This document shows, one piece after another, positions 52,621-59,696 of a stretch of 64,000 nucleotides of DNA (position 1 is the stretch's first letter; every line of letters starts with the position of its first letter). Origin of the DNA: Microvirga splendida (GTDB lineage: Bacteria; Pseudomonadota; Alphaproteobacteria; Rhizobiales; Beijerinckiaceae); assembly GCF_016427565.1 (NCBI RefSeq), contig NZ_JAELXT010000002.1:333023-397022 (forward strand). The letters are read 5' to 3'. Under the pieces are notes generated by a model. That model had not been told where the DNA came from. It ran no database searches and saw nothing but the letters and a program-made list of their open reading frames with translations. Position numbers and translations under genes: made by a program.

Positions 52621-53271
52621 ATGTCCGCGCAAGCGATCCTCGACCTTTCGGATCGACGCCCCGCCCGCCGTGGCGGCGCCCGCCGGGCTGCCAAGCGCCC
52701 GGCGACGCCCCTCACACGAAACGCCCTGGTCGCGGACTTCCTGGCGCTCTGCGAACTGGATGCGGATGTCGAGTCCCTGCGTGCACCCGCCGACCCGGCC
52801 ACCTTCGCCATCGGTGACGAGGCAATCGAGCATGTGGCCGATTTCGAGATCGTGCGCGACGGCTCGGCTTATCTGGTGGACGTGGTGACGGACGACGATC
52901 TTCTGATCCATCCCCTGCGCGCGGCTTCGATCCATGGCATCACCGCCGCCGACGGTCGCCCCTTCCTGATCGAGACGGCGGCAAGCATCCGGGCGGAGCC
53001 GCGCTTTACCGCCATGCGGCTGATCATGGCCTGCAAGCGCACGCCGGTGACGGCGGGCGACCGGGTGCGTATCCTGCACCAACTCGACGAACTCGGCACC
53101 ATGCGGCTCGTCGATTGCGCCAGCGCCGTCATGAACACGCAGGACGGTGTCGCGGCCGTTCTGGCGCTCGCCTGCGAGGGTTTGGTTGCGGTCGACATCA
53201 ACCGCCCGATCCTGCCCGAGACACAGGTGCGCCGGCGCCGCCTCCCCTTCGCAGACCCGTTTGCGTTTTAA
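52621..53271 (+). CDS. SOS-controlled protein of unknown function, TnsA-nuclease-like core
   Basis: A 216-residue protein. Residues 1-35 are basic (RRPARRGGARRAAKRP). The centre, AIEHVADFEIVRDGSAYLVD followed by VVTDDDL, recalls the nuclease fold of TnsA (H-x-PDF...liDvK), but the catalytic lysine position appears to be Val, so activity is uncertain. The C-terminal half (RILHQLDELGTMRLVDCASA, AVLALACEGLVAVDINRPI) looks like a winged-helix domain as in TnsA C-termini. GGAGG precedes the ATG. It has its own LexA-box promoter, and its stop overlaps that of the convergent phosphoesterase in TTAA. TnsA likeness is tentative. Confidence 0.6.
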   Translation: MSAQAILDLSDRRPARRGGARRAAKRPATPLTRNALVADFLALCELDADVESLRAPADPATFAIGDEAIEHVADFEIVRDGSAYLVDVVTDDDLLIHPLRAASIHGITAADGRPFLIETAASIRAEPRFTAMRLIMACKRTPVTAGDRVRILHQLDELGTMRLVDCASAVMNTQDGVAAVLALACEGLVAVDINRPILPETQVRRRRLPFADPFAF

Positions 53272-54269
53272 GACTGCGCCGCGTGACGCTCCACCGCCTC
53301 GCCCAGCAGCGAGCGTACGATGGCGCGCACGGCGTCCGAGGTGCTGTCGGCGGTAAACTTCGCCTCGATCTCGTCGCGGATGATCGAGCCGTCGCCGCTG
53401 CGCTTCAGCTCGGTTGAGGATTCTGCCTGAAGCAGGGTGACGAAGGCGCTCTCCACCTCGCGCGCCACCAGCGCCTCGTCGGCGGCGTCGACGACGCGTC
53501 CGGTGAGATCGAACACGTTGCTCTCGAAGGGCAGCGCCTGCGCTTCCAGTTCGCCGCTGCCATCCAGAACCCAGGCGCGCGGCACGTGATCCACGAGATC
53601 GACGGATTGGCGCGTGATGTTGCCGGGGTTGAGCCAGCGCGTGCGGCCCGCAAGAACGGCCTTCTGCGTCTTATGGATGTGCCCGTTGATCAGCACATCG
53701 CAGCCCTCGACCGCGAACGGCGGAACGGCACCGGGATAGCCCCCGTCGAAGGCGATATCGTGATGCGTGAACCAGGCCTGGAGATCGACACTGGTGAAAG
53801 AGCCGCGCGCATCGGTGGGAATGGCCTGGCCGTAGGGCGTCATGCCGACGCCGACCCGGCGGGTTCCGATCTCGAACTCGGCCACAGGCGCGGATGTCGC
53901 CACCACGTCGACCACATCGCAGAGACCCAGCAGCGCCAGCGAGTCGCTGTCGGTGAGCGTCGTGTGCTGGATGTCGTGGTTGCCCACGTTCACGAGGGGC
54001 CGGTGGCGAAAGCCTTTCAGCACGCGGATGAGCTGGTTCTTGAGCGCCACATCGGTCTCAACCGGACGGTCGAAGAGGTCGCCGAGAATGACAACGGCGA
54101 GCTGCCGCTCGTTGGCGATGGACACGCAGCGCTCCAGCTTGCCGAGCACGGCCTGAGGCCACACCGCATCCTTGCGCCGACCCGGACGCCGCGAGCCCAC
54201 ATGCGGGTCCCCGATCACGAGAATGCCGTTGCAGGCAAAAGAGGGAAGACGATCTCCGGTCAGGATCAT
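53268..54269 (-). CDS. SbcD/Mre11-like metallophosphoesterase
   Basis: A 333-residue calcineurin-like nuclease. Metal motifs: ILVIGDPHVGSRRPGR (D-x-H near residue 20), VILGDLFDRPVE, VNVGNHDIQHT and INGHIHKTQ. A beta-rich cap and a charged C-terminal part (VAREVESAFVTLLQAESSTE) follow, in place of the Mre11 capping domain. Its start overlaps the stop of the Rad50-like ATPase gene (ATGA), the typical pairing of SbcC-SbcD or phage gp46-gp47, but in the order ATPase then nuclease. It probably cuts or resects DNA ends together with that ATPase. Confidence 0.88.
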   Translation of the reverse strand: MILTGDRLPSFACNGILVIGDPHVGSRRPGRRKDAVWPQAVLGKLERCVSIANERQLAVVILGDLFDRPVETDVALKNQLIRVLKGFRHRPLVNVGNHDIQHTTLTDSDSLALLGLCDVVDVVATSAPVAEFEIGTRRVGVGMTPYGQAIPTDARGSFTSVDLQAWFTHHDIAFDGGYPGAVPPFAVEGCDVLINGHIHKTQKAVLAGRTRWLNPGNITRQSVDLVDHVPRAWVLDGSGELEAQALPFESNVFDLTGRVVDAADEALVAREVESAFVTLLQAESSTELKRSGDGSIIRDEIEAKFTADSTSDAVRAIVRSLLGEAVERHAAQS

Positions 54270-56083
54270 GCGGTGAGCCGCTCCGTGGGCGAATGGGCGT
54301 GGTGGTCGAGCAGGGTCTCAGGTCTAACGGGCGAACCGCAGGTGGGGCACAGCCCGCCGGTCTCCTCGACGAGGCGCGCCATCTCGGCCTGCAGGGATGT
54401 CAGCCCCTCGTCGACCTGAGCCATGCGGCTTCCGGCAATCCGGGAGGCTGCATGAAGATCGTTCATCCGCTTCAGGATATTTTGTGCCGAGGCGGTGTTT
54501 TCAAGGGCCGGCACGGCCTGCGGCAGGCCATGCAACGCGTCCAGCCGCGCTCGGGCACGCGTCAGATCGCGGCCGAGCTGCAGCACCTGCCGCCCGATGC
54601 GCTCACGCTCGCGGGCGCGCTCGACCGTACGGGTGAGATCGGCAAGCCGCTCCGCGGGAGGAAGCATCTCGGTAATGCGGGCGCGCGCCTCGGCCGTCGT
54701 CAGTCGCCGACGCGTCGTGGCAAGCTGCGCCGCATGCTTCTGCAGCTGCTCCAGCCGTGCCGCCTCCATGGTGAGATGCTCCGCCTGCCGGCGCGCAGCG
54801 GACAGCTTCTCCTTCAAAGGCTCGAGTTCGGCGAGCCCATCGAGCGTCTCGCTCAAAGCGATCAGCTCCCGCTCGCCGTTTCGCACGAGATCGTTGTCAC
54901 GGCGGCAGCGCTCACGGTGGATGACCAGCATGTCGCGGATATAGCCAGCCTCCTGGCCGATGGAGAGAACCGCAGAGCGGCGCGACGGCGTTTCGCCCAG
55001 CAGGAAAACGGGGAATTTCTGATGCGCGATGTGGACGTCGAGATCCTCGACCTTGCGGATGCGGATGAGATCGGCGACCCAATCCGGCACCGCGCGCCCA
55101 CCGGTCTCGTAGCGCATGCCCTGCGCCTCGACGACGGAGCCATCGGCCTCATGCAGGGACCAGATGTTGACAGGCGAGCGGCGCGGCTGGCGCGTGAAGC
55201 GCAAAAGGCGGTTTCCGGCGACGCCGATCTCCACCATGGCGGATTTCGCGCCGGCGCGCACGAGGCTGTCGCGGGCCTCGCCGTAGAACACCGCCCGCAG
55301 AGCACGGATGAAGGTGGACTTGCCGCGGTTGTTCGGCCCGATGAGCGCATTGACGCCGGGGCCGAGATGCAGCGTCGCATCCGTATAGGCCTGCACGTTG
55401 ACGAGGCGGATGAAGCGCAGCCCCGGCTGGGCATCGTCCCAAAGCTGGCCGGTGTCGGAGGACAGCACCTCGACGCCGGTGGCGGGCTCGCCGACGATGC
55501 GCGCGATATGAAACTTGCCGGAGAACTGCGACAGGTCATGATGCGAGACCGCAAGGCACTGCACGCCAAGGCGTGCCGCGCCGTCTTCCAGCACCGTGTA
55601 GAAGGACGACACGCGCTCCGGCGCGATCCAGCAATCCGCTTCGTCCAGCGCCAGGAAGCGCGCGACATCCGCCTTGACCACGGCGATCAGGCGCAGGGCC
55701 ATGCCGATGACGTTGGTGAGCGCGCCGCCATTGTCCTCCAGCACGTCCTCAAGCGAGCCGTCCGGGCGCCGCACGCAGATGTCGAGGGAGGCAAGGCCCC
55801 GCTCTGTCGACAGTTCCAGAGCCACAGGCTTCTCGCCGGGCAGCACCTCCTGCACGAGGGCCGTCAGCAGCGTCTCGAAGGCCGCAAGGCTGCGGCGGCT
55901 CGCCGAGCCATGAACAGCCTCGATGAAGGCTTCCACCTCGTCTTTGACCGCAAGGCGGCCCTTGGCGAATTCGATCTCGCGCGTCAGCTCGTTGACCCGC
56001 GTGCGGATAGCATCGCGCCGCCCTTCGAGGCGCGCGAGCGATGCCTCAGCGCGGCCGACATCGTGAGTGGCAGAGGCCAACAT
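54266..56083 (-). CDS. Circularly permuted Rad50/SbcC-like ATPase
   Basis: A 605-residue ABC/SMC-type ATPase with its halves exchanged. Residues about 1-60 are coiled coil. The C-lobe motifs come first: signature-like LEDNGGALTNVIGMALRLIA (about 115), Walker B RFLALDEADCW (about 143) and H-loop LAVSHHDLS (about 178). The N-lobe follows: FIRLVNVQAYTDATL, Walker A ALIGPNNRGKSTFIRAL (about 248) and the Q-loop region KFPVFLLGETPSRR (about 355). A long coiled coil ends at LCPTCGSPV (about 579), equivalent to half of a zinc hook. In normal Rad50/SbcC the order is Walker A, coil, hook, coil, signature, Walker B. It starts by TGATG overlap with the small coiled-coil gene and ends overlapping the nuclease gene. 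Confidence 0.87.
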   Translation of the reverse strand: MLASATHDVGRAEASLARLEGRRDAIRTRVNELTREIEFAKGRLAVKDEVEAFIEAVHGSASRRSLAAFETLLTALVQEVLPGEKPVALELSTERGLASLDICVRRPDGSLEDVLEDNGGALTNVIGMALRLIAVVKADVARFLALDEADCWIAPERVSSFYTVLEDGAARLGVQCLAVSHHDLSQFSGKFHIARIVGEPATGVEVLSSDTGQLWDDAQPGLRFIRLVNVQAYTDATLHLGPGVNALIGPNNRGKSTFIRALRAVFYGEARDSLVRAGAKSAMVEIGVAGNRLLRFTRQPRRSPVNIWSLHEADGSVVEAQGMRYETGGRAVPDWVADLIRIRKVEDLDVHIAHQKFPVFLLGETPSRRSAVLSIGQEAGYIRDMLVIHRERCRRDNDLVRNGERELIALSETLDGLAELEPLKEKLSAARRQAEHLTMEAARLEQLQKHAAQLATTRRRLTTAEARARITEMLPPAERLADLTRTVERARERERIGRQVLQLGRDLTRARARLDALHGLPQAVPALENTASAQNILKRMNDLHAASRIAGSRMAQVDEGLTSLQAEMARLVEETGGLCPTCGSPVRPETLLDHHAHSPTERLTA

Positions 56084-56379
56084 CAACGCTCGTCTCCAAG
56101 TTGCCTGAGGCGCGTCTCGACTTCGCGCAGGGCTACGCCGAACTCCTCCGCGAGCTTGGCGTTTCGTGCCTGGGCCTCGTCGATCAAGCCTTGGATCTGC
56201 GCCTCGTCGTCGGTTCCGAGCTCTGCCTTGGCGAGTGCGCGCGCCTCTTCGAGTTCACGCGCCAGACGCTCGACCTCGCCCTCGGCCCTGATCCGCTCGG
56301 CGCGCAATTTATCGAAGGTCTTGCGCATCTCCTCCAGGCGGCGGAGCTGGTCTGTTTCGAGGCGTGACAGGCTGGTCAT
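56083..56379 (-). CDS. Small coiled-coil protein coupled to the permuted ATPase
   Basis: A 98-residue protein that is almost entirely heptad-rich helix (LETDQLRRLEEMRKTFDKL, AEGEVERLARELEEARALAK, LAEEFGVALREVETRLRQLG), with a short break near 55 (GTDDEAQ). No family was recognised. Its stop TGA shares a base with the ATPase ATG (TGATG), so it is the first gene of a three-gene operon (coil, ATPase, nuclease). It could supply a missing coiled-coil strand or an assembly partner for the permuted ATPase; this is inference. Confidence 0.8.
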   Translation of the reverse strand: MTSLSRLETDQLRRLEEMRKTFDKLRAERIRAEGEVERLARELEEARALAKAELGTDDEAQIQGLIDEAQARNAKLAEEFGVALREVETRLRQLGDER

Positions 56380-56557
56380 GGAATCGCGGCTCCGCTGCAG
56401 GTGAATGGTCGAGCTTCAGTTATCGTCAGCGCTATTTCGTCGCAACGACTTTGCCTCTTTTTGGTCTGGATCGGGGACGATGTCTTCAATCCTGGCACCC
56501 GACCCTCCACATAGTATCCGTTACTCCAAGATTACAGTCTCAAACAGCGGACTTTGC

Positions 56558-56597
56558 TTGACACAGAGCCCGCCGAGGCTATGTTCTTGTTTTGTTC
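56558..56597 (+). promoter_or_regulatory. SOS-box promoter of the three-gene small-protein operon
   Basis: TTGACA (56558-56563), 16 bases, TATGTT (56580-56585), with a perfect LexA box GTTC-TTGTTTT-GTTC (56583-56597) overlapping the -10. It lies in the 293-base divergent gap between the coiled-coil gene and the gene at 56673. The rest of the gap is AT-rich and carries no gene; a separate promoter for the minus-strand operon was not identified. Confidence 0.85.
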
Positions 56598-56672
56598 ACA
56601 TCATCTGTATGCGTCGTGGATGTGACCTCATTAGGGCGGTGCTGAACGGCCCTTGGCATCAAGGATCTCGTG

Positions 56673-57278
56673 ATGAGCGTCATGACGGAAGAGCGGCCGA
56701 TTTTCGAGAACGAGGAATGGCTCGTGAGCGAGAGCGGCCTCGAGCACAAGCGGACCGGCTATTTCATCGACCGCGACAGCCTCGGCCAGCGGCGCGAGGA
56801 CGGGCTGTGGTCGTGGCCGCTGCACATGGCGGAGAAGAGCTGGTGCGGCATGCAGCCGTTCTCGGAAGCCTTCACCTGCGCGCTCTCGGTTTTCGGCGTG
56901 AGTGCGGGCGTGGAGCTGGCGCAGAGCCTGAAGGTCGCGCGCTGCGAAGTCTCGCCCTGGCCGAAGGCCGCGCGGGCCCATGCTGGCTCCGTTCCGGCGG
57001 TCCCGCGCCCCTTGCATTCCGAGGGCCGAAACCCCATTTTATTGAAGCCGCGCCCTTCGCATAAACCCTTGAATAGCCAAGGTTTTCAGAGCCCGGCCGA
57101 AGCCTGGCGCATTCGCACCGAATTGGGTGCGCGCCTCGTCCTGAAGAACCCGCGTCAACGTTCCGAACGCCTGAACCCGGCCCGTGAAGCCAGTCCCTCC
57201 TGGCAGGCGCCGCGCCGGATTCGAAAGACCGGAACGAAGCTCGTTCGGCTGCTGCAGGCAGCCTGGAACATACGGTGA
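56673..57278 (+). CDS. Unknown protein, first gene of an SOS-controlled operon
   Basis: A 201-residue protein not recognised. The first 95 residues look folded and acidic/aromatic (ENEEWLVSESGLEHKRTGYF, DGLWSWPLHMAEKSWCGMQP, FTCALSVFGVSAGVELAQSL); the last 105 are basic, Pro/Arg-rich and low in hydrophobic residues, probably disordered and DNA- or RNA-contacting. Start ATG 56673; a GTG directly before it is also possible. The LexA-box promoter 75 bases upstream implies induction by DNA damage. The next gene starts six bases after its stop. Confidence 0.65.
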   Translation: MSVMTEERPIFENEEWLVSESGLEHKRTGYFIDRDSLGQRREDGLWSWPLHMAEKSWCGMQPFSEAFTCALSVFGVSAGVELAQSLKVARCEVSPWPKAARAHAGSVPAVPRPLHSEGRNPILLKPRPSHKPLNSQGFQSPAEAWRIRTELGARLVLKNPRQRSERLNPAREASPSWQAPRRIRKTGTKLVRLLQAAWNIR

Positions 57279-57283
57279 GATCA

Positions 57284-57697
57284 ATGCCGAACTTTGGGCT
57301 CGAAGAGATCATGCGCACCGGCGCAAGCGCTTTTCAGGGCGACATCTCCGGTGCGGAGAATCCGGCGCCTGAAACGGCGGACGAATTCGCGCAGCATGTG
57401 ATCGAGACGATCTGCCATGCCAGCGTGACGCCCGCCATCGGACGCCGCACGTTCGAGCGCTGCATGCGCGCGCTGAGCGTCGGCTCCACGGTGCGCGTGG
57501 GCTTTCGCCACCCGGCGAAGGCCGAGGCCATCGATAGGGTCTGGCGCGAGCGTGAGCGCCTGTTCGACGAATACACGGCAAGCCCGGACAAGCTGCGCTT
57601 TCTCGCAACGCTGCCCTGGATCGGCCCCGTGACGAAACACTCCCTGGCCCGCCGGCTCGGCATCCATGCCGCGCATGGAGAGCGGGCCGTTGCCTGA
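57284..57697 (+). CDS. Small protein with helix-hairpin-helix-like C-terminus
   Basis: A 137-residue protein, second in the SOS operon. Residues 20-110 are helical (ETADEFAQHVIETICHASV, AKAEAIDRVWRERERLFDEY). The segment LATLPWIGPVTKHSLARRLG resembles a helix-hairpin-helix DNA-binding motif as in HhH-GPD glycosylases, where a continuing catalytic half would follow; here the protein ends 12 residues later (HAAHGERAVA), so it may be a truncated relative. A GTG at 57275 overlapping the previous stop is an alternative start. Confidence 0.65.
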   Translation: MPNFGLEEIMRTGASAFQGDISGAENPAPETADEFAQHVIETICHASVTPAIGRRTFERCMRALSVGSTVRVGFRHPAKAEAIDRVWRERERLFDEYTASPDKLRFLATLPWIGPVTKHSLARRLGIHAAHGERAVA

Positions 57698-57725
57698 AAC
57701 GAACAACAAGAAGAGGTATCAACCC

Positions 57726-58001
57726 ATGGCTAAGGTTCGCGCAAGCGATGTCGGCTTCTGCGTTGTCGACGGCAACGCCAATGTCATCGCAGACAATCTC
57801 GTCCACCGCATCCGCGAAGCCGCCGCGGATATGGAAAGTCAGGTCAACCGGCTCTACCGGGGACGCAGGGCCTACGATCTCGAGGTGGGCACCAAGGACG
57901 ATCTCGAGAAGGCCATCGAGCAGCTCACCTACATGGCGCGCACCCTGCGCGAAGTGAAGGACGAGCAATCGAAGGTGGTCTATCTCCAGGCGGCCGAGTA
58001 A
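57726..58001 (+). CDS. Unknown 91-residue protein, last gene of the SOS operon
   Basis: A short mostly helical protein: MAKVRASDVGFCVVDGNANV leads into helices with REAAADMESQVNRLYRGRRA and DDLEKAIEQLTYMARTLREV. AAGAGG lies upstream of the ATG. No family was recognised. It is followed 17 bases later by a perfect intrinsic terminator that ends the operon begun at 56673. Confidence 0.7.
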   Translation: MAKVRASDVGFCVVDGNANVIADNLVHRIREAAADMESQVNRLYRGRRAYDLEVGTKDDLEKAIEQLTYMARTLREVKDEQSKVVYLQAAE

Positions 58002-58018
58002 ATTCACCATTGCCTTCG

Positions 58019-58049
58019 AATAGCGGTGATCCCCATCACCGCTATTTTT
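58019..58049 (+). terminator. Perfect rho-independent terminator
   Basis: AATAGCGGTGAT (58019-58030), a CCCC loop, and ATCACCGCTATT (58035-58046) form a 12-base perfect stem followed by a T5 run. It ends the SOS operon, 31 bases before the convergent methyltransferase stop. Confidence 0.95.
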
Positions 58050-58079
58050 GTATGCGCTGGCGCTCTGAGCTGATCGCCG

Positions 58080-58889
58080 TCACGCTTTGACGGCGCTGAT
58101 GAACAGCACAAGAGGCGCATGCTGATACCAGCGGTTCAGCCATGCATGCTCGCGCGCCAGCTCCTCCCTTGGCCGCGGCTCCTCCATCTTCACGATCCGT
58201 AATCCCGCTTCGCTGACGGCGTTCACGTAGTCGGAGAGCGTCAGTGGAAAGCGCGGCACCTCGAAAGGCTCGTCATACGCAACGAGCTTGGCGGTCTGGG
58301 GACGCCGGCCGAACCGCCAGCGCTCGATGAAGGGCGTTCTCTCGAAATAGCGGCCGACACGCAGGCCCTGGTAGGATCCCTCCTCGTCCGTCAGCCACTG
58401 GAGGGCAGGAGTGATGAAGCAGGGGTGCAGAACGCTGAAGCACAGGCTCCCGCCGGGCTTCAGAACCCGGCAAGCCTCACGCATGGCAGACGGAAAGTCC
58501 GGGCCATCCATGAGCGCCATGGTGGACACGGCGCAGTCGAACTGTTCGTCGTCGAAAGGCGAGAGCTTGCTGAAGGAGCCAAGCTCATAAGCGATGCCGA
58601 GAGGCTCCTCCGCCTCCGTCTGGCGGGCACGCTTGATCATCTCAGGAGAGAGGTCGATCCCGGTCATGATTCCGCCGCGCTGCGCGAAGCGGCGCGTGTT
58701 GGAGCCTTCGCCGCAGCCCAGATCGATGACCTGCTGCCCCGCGATGGACGGCATGAAGTCCAGAAAGGCCGGAAGCGTATAAAGCTCGCGGTAGAAGTCG
58801 AAGCCGGACCGCACCTCTTCGGTCCAAAGGGCGGCATTGCGATCCCACGCAGCGGCGACAGCCGCTTCGTTCAAGGTCTCATCGTTCAT
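58080..58889 (-). CDS. Class I SAM-dependent methyltransferase
   Basis: A 269-residue methyltransferase. SAM motif I is VIDLGCGEGSNTRRFAQRGG near residue 55, then MTGIDLSPEMIKRAR, post-I acid, FDCAVSTMALMDGPDF (motif II) and ACRVLKPGGSLCFSVLHPCF (motif III), the UbiE/Coq5-like pattern for small-molecule substrates. Start 58889 (MNDETLNEA) follows GGAG. The long C-terminal part with FERTPFIERWRFG is typical of a group of proteobacterial methyltransferases of unknown substrate. Confidence 0.88.
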   Translation of the reverse strand: MNDETLNEAAVAAAWDRNAALWTEEVRSGFDFYRELYTLPAFLDFMPSIAGQQVIDLGCGEGSNTRRFAQRGGIMTGIDLSPEMIKRARQTEAEEPLGIAYELGSFSKLSPFDDEQFDCAVSTMALMDGPDFPSAMREACRVLKPGGSLCFSVLHPCFITPALQWLTDEEGSYQGLRVGRYFERTPFIERWRFGRRPQTAKLVAYDEPFEVPRFPLTLSDYVNAVSEAGLRIVKMEEPRPREELAREHAWLNRWYQHAPLVLFISAVKA

Positions 58890-58987
58890 GGCAGGCTCCG
58901 GAGGCTCAGCGTGGCTGCTCCTGTTTAGCCCATTCGCCCCGTCCCCGACATCGGGAGGCAATCAACTCGTCTCTTGTGTTTCACGTG

Positions 58988-59002
58988 GAACAAATATAGA
59001 AC
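58988..59002 (+). promoter_or_regulatory. LexA (SOS) box upstream of ssb
   Basis: GAAC-AAATATA-GAAC, a perfect box read on the minus strand as GTTC-N7-GTTC, 105 bases before the ssb start and 99 bases before the divergent methyltransferase start. TATAGA inside the box is a likely -10 for ssb. Confidence 0.85.
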
Positions 59003-59106
59003 AATAGGTGATGCCCACCTTGGGGCAGGAATGTGCAACCGACCTGAAAACGTGCGGCATTCGTGATGCCCCAGCCGTTCAGGAGAGATGAAATGGAGAG
59101 GCCATC

Positions 59107-59607
59107 ATGGCTGGATCTGTGAACAAGGTGATATTGGTGGGCAACCTGGGTCGCGACCCTGAGGTCCGCCGTCTGGGCAGCGGGGATCCGGTGGTGAACC
59201 TGCGGATTGCCACCTCCGAGACCTGGAAGGACAAGGCCACGGGCGAGCGCAAGGAGAAGACCGAGTGGCACTCGGTGGTGATCTTCAACGAGAACCTGGC
59301 CCGTGTGGCCGAGCAGTACCTGAAGAAGGGTTCCAAGGTGTACCTGGAGGGCCAGCTGCAGACCCGCAAGTGGACCGACCAGCAGGGCGTGGAGAAGTAC
59401 TCGACCGAGGTGGTGCTGCAGCGGTTCCGCGGTGAGCTGACGATCCTGGACAGCCGCGGCGGCGGTGGCGCCTCCGAGTACAGCGACGAGGAGCAGGGCC
59501 AGATCGCCAGAGGCGGCGACTTCGGACGGTCCTCGCCGATGGAGCGCAGGCCCGAACCGGCGGGCGCTTCCCGCCACAGCGACTTCGACGACGACATCCC
59601 GTTCTGA
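59107..59607 (+). CDS. ssb: Single-stranded DNA-binding protein
   Basis: A 166-residue SSB. The OB-fold occupies residues 1-115 ([58 protein letters not shown]), followed by a Gly/Glu-rich linker and the acidic tip DDDIPF that binds repair proteins. It coats single-stranded DNA in replication and repair. The LexA box upstream makes it part of the same regulon as the genes at 51.6-58 kb. Confidence 0.96.
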   Translation: MAGSVNKVILVGNLGRDPEVRRLGSGDPVVNLRIATSETWKDKATGERKEKTEWHSVVIFNENLARVAEQYLKKGSKVYLEGQLQTRKWTDQQGVEKYSTEVVLQRFRGELTILDSRGGGGASEYSDEEQGQIARGGDFGRSSPMERRPEPAGASRHSDFDDDIPF

Positions 59608-59651
59608 CGAGACGCACAATCGAGGTCTTCCGAGATCTTCCGAGGTCTTCG

Positions 59652-59678
59652 AAATCCGGGCTCCACGCCCGGATTTTT
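59652..59678 (+). terminator. Rho-independent terminator after ssb
   Basis: AAATCCGGGC and GCCCGGATTT pair in a 10-base stem with a 5-base loop, followed by T-rich sequence. It lies 44 bases after the ssb stop and just before the end of the convergent HARP-like gene. Confidence 0.92.
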
Positions 59679-59696
59679 CATGTCCCGGCGCAGGCC

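Noticed and set aside
54266..56083. Two separate ATPase fragments joined by an assembly error
   Set aside because: The frame is continuous, both halves share codon use, the overlaps with neighbours on each side are intact, and the two halves complement each other as one ATPase head, so permutation explains the order better.
51587..58001. An intact prophage
   Set aside because: The recombination genes have phage flavour, but there are no structural, packaging, integrase or lysis genes and no flanking repeats or disrupted tRNA; the genes look domesticated.
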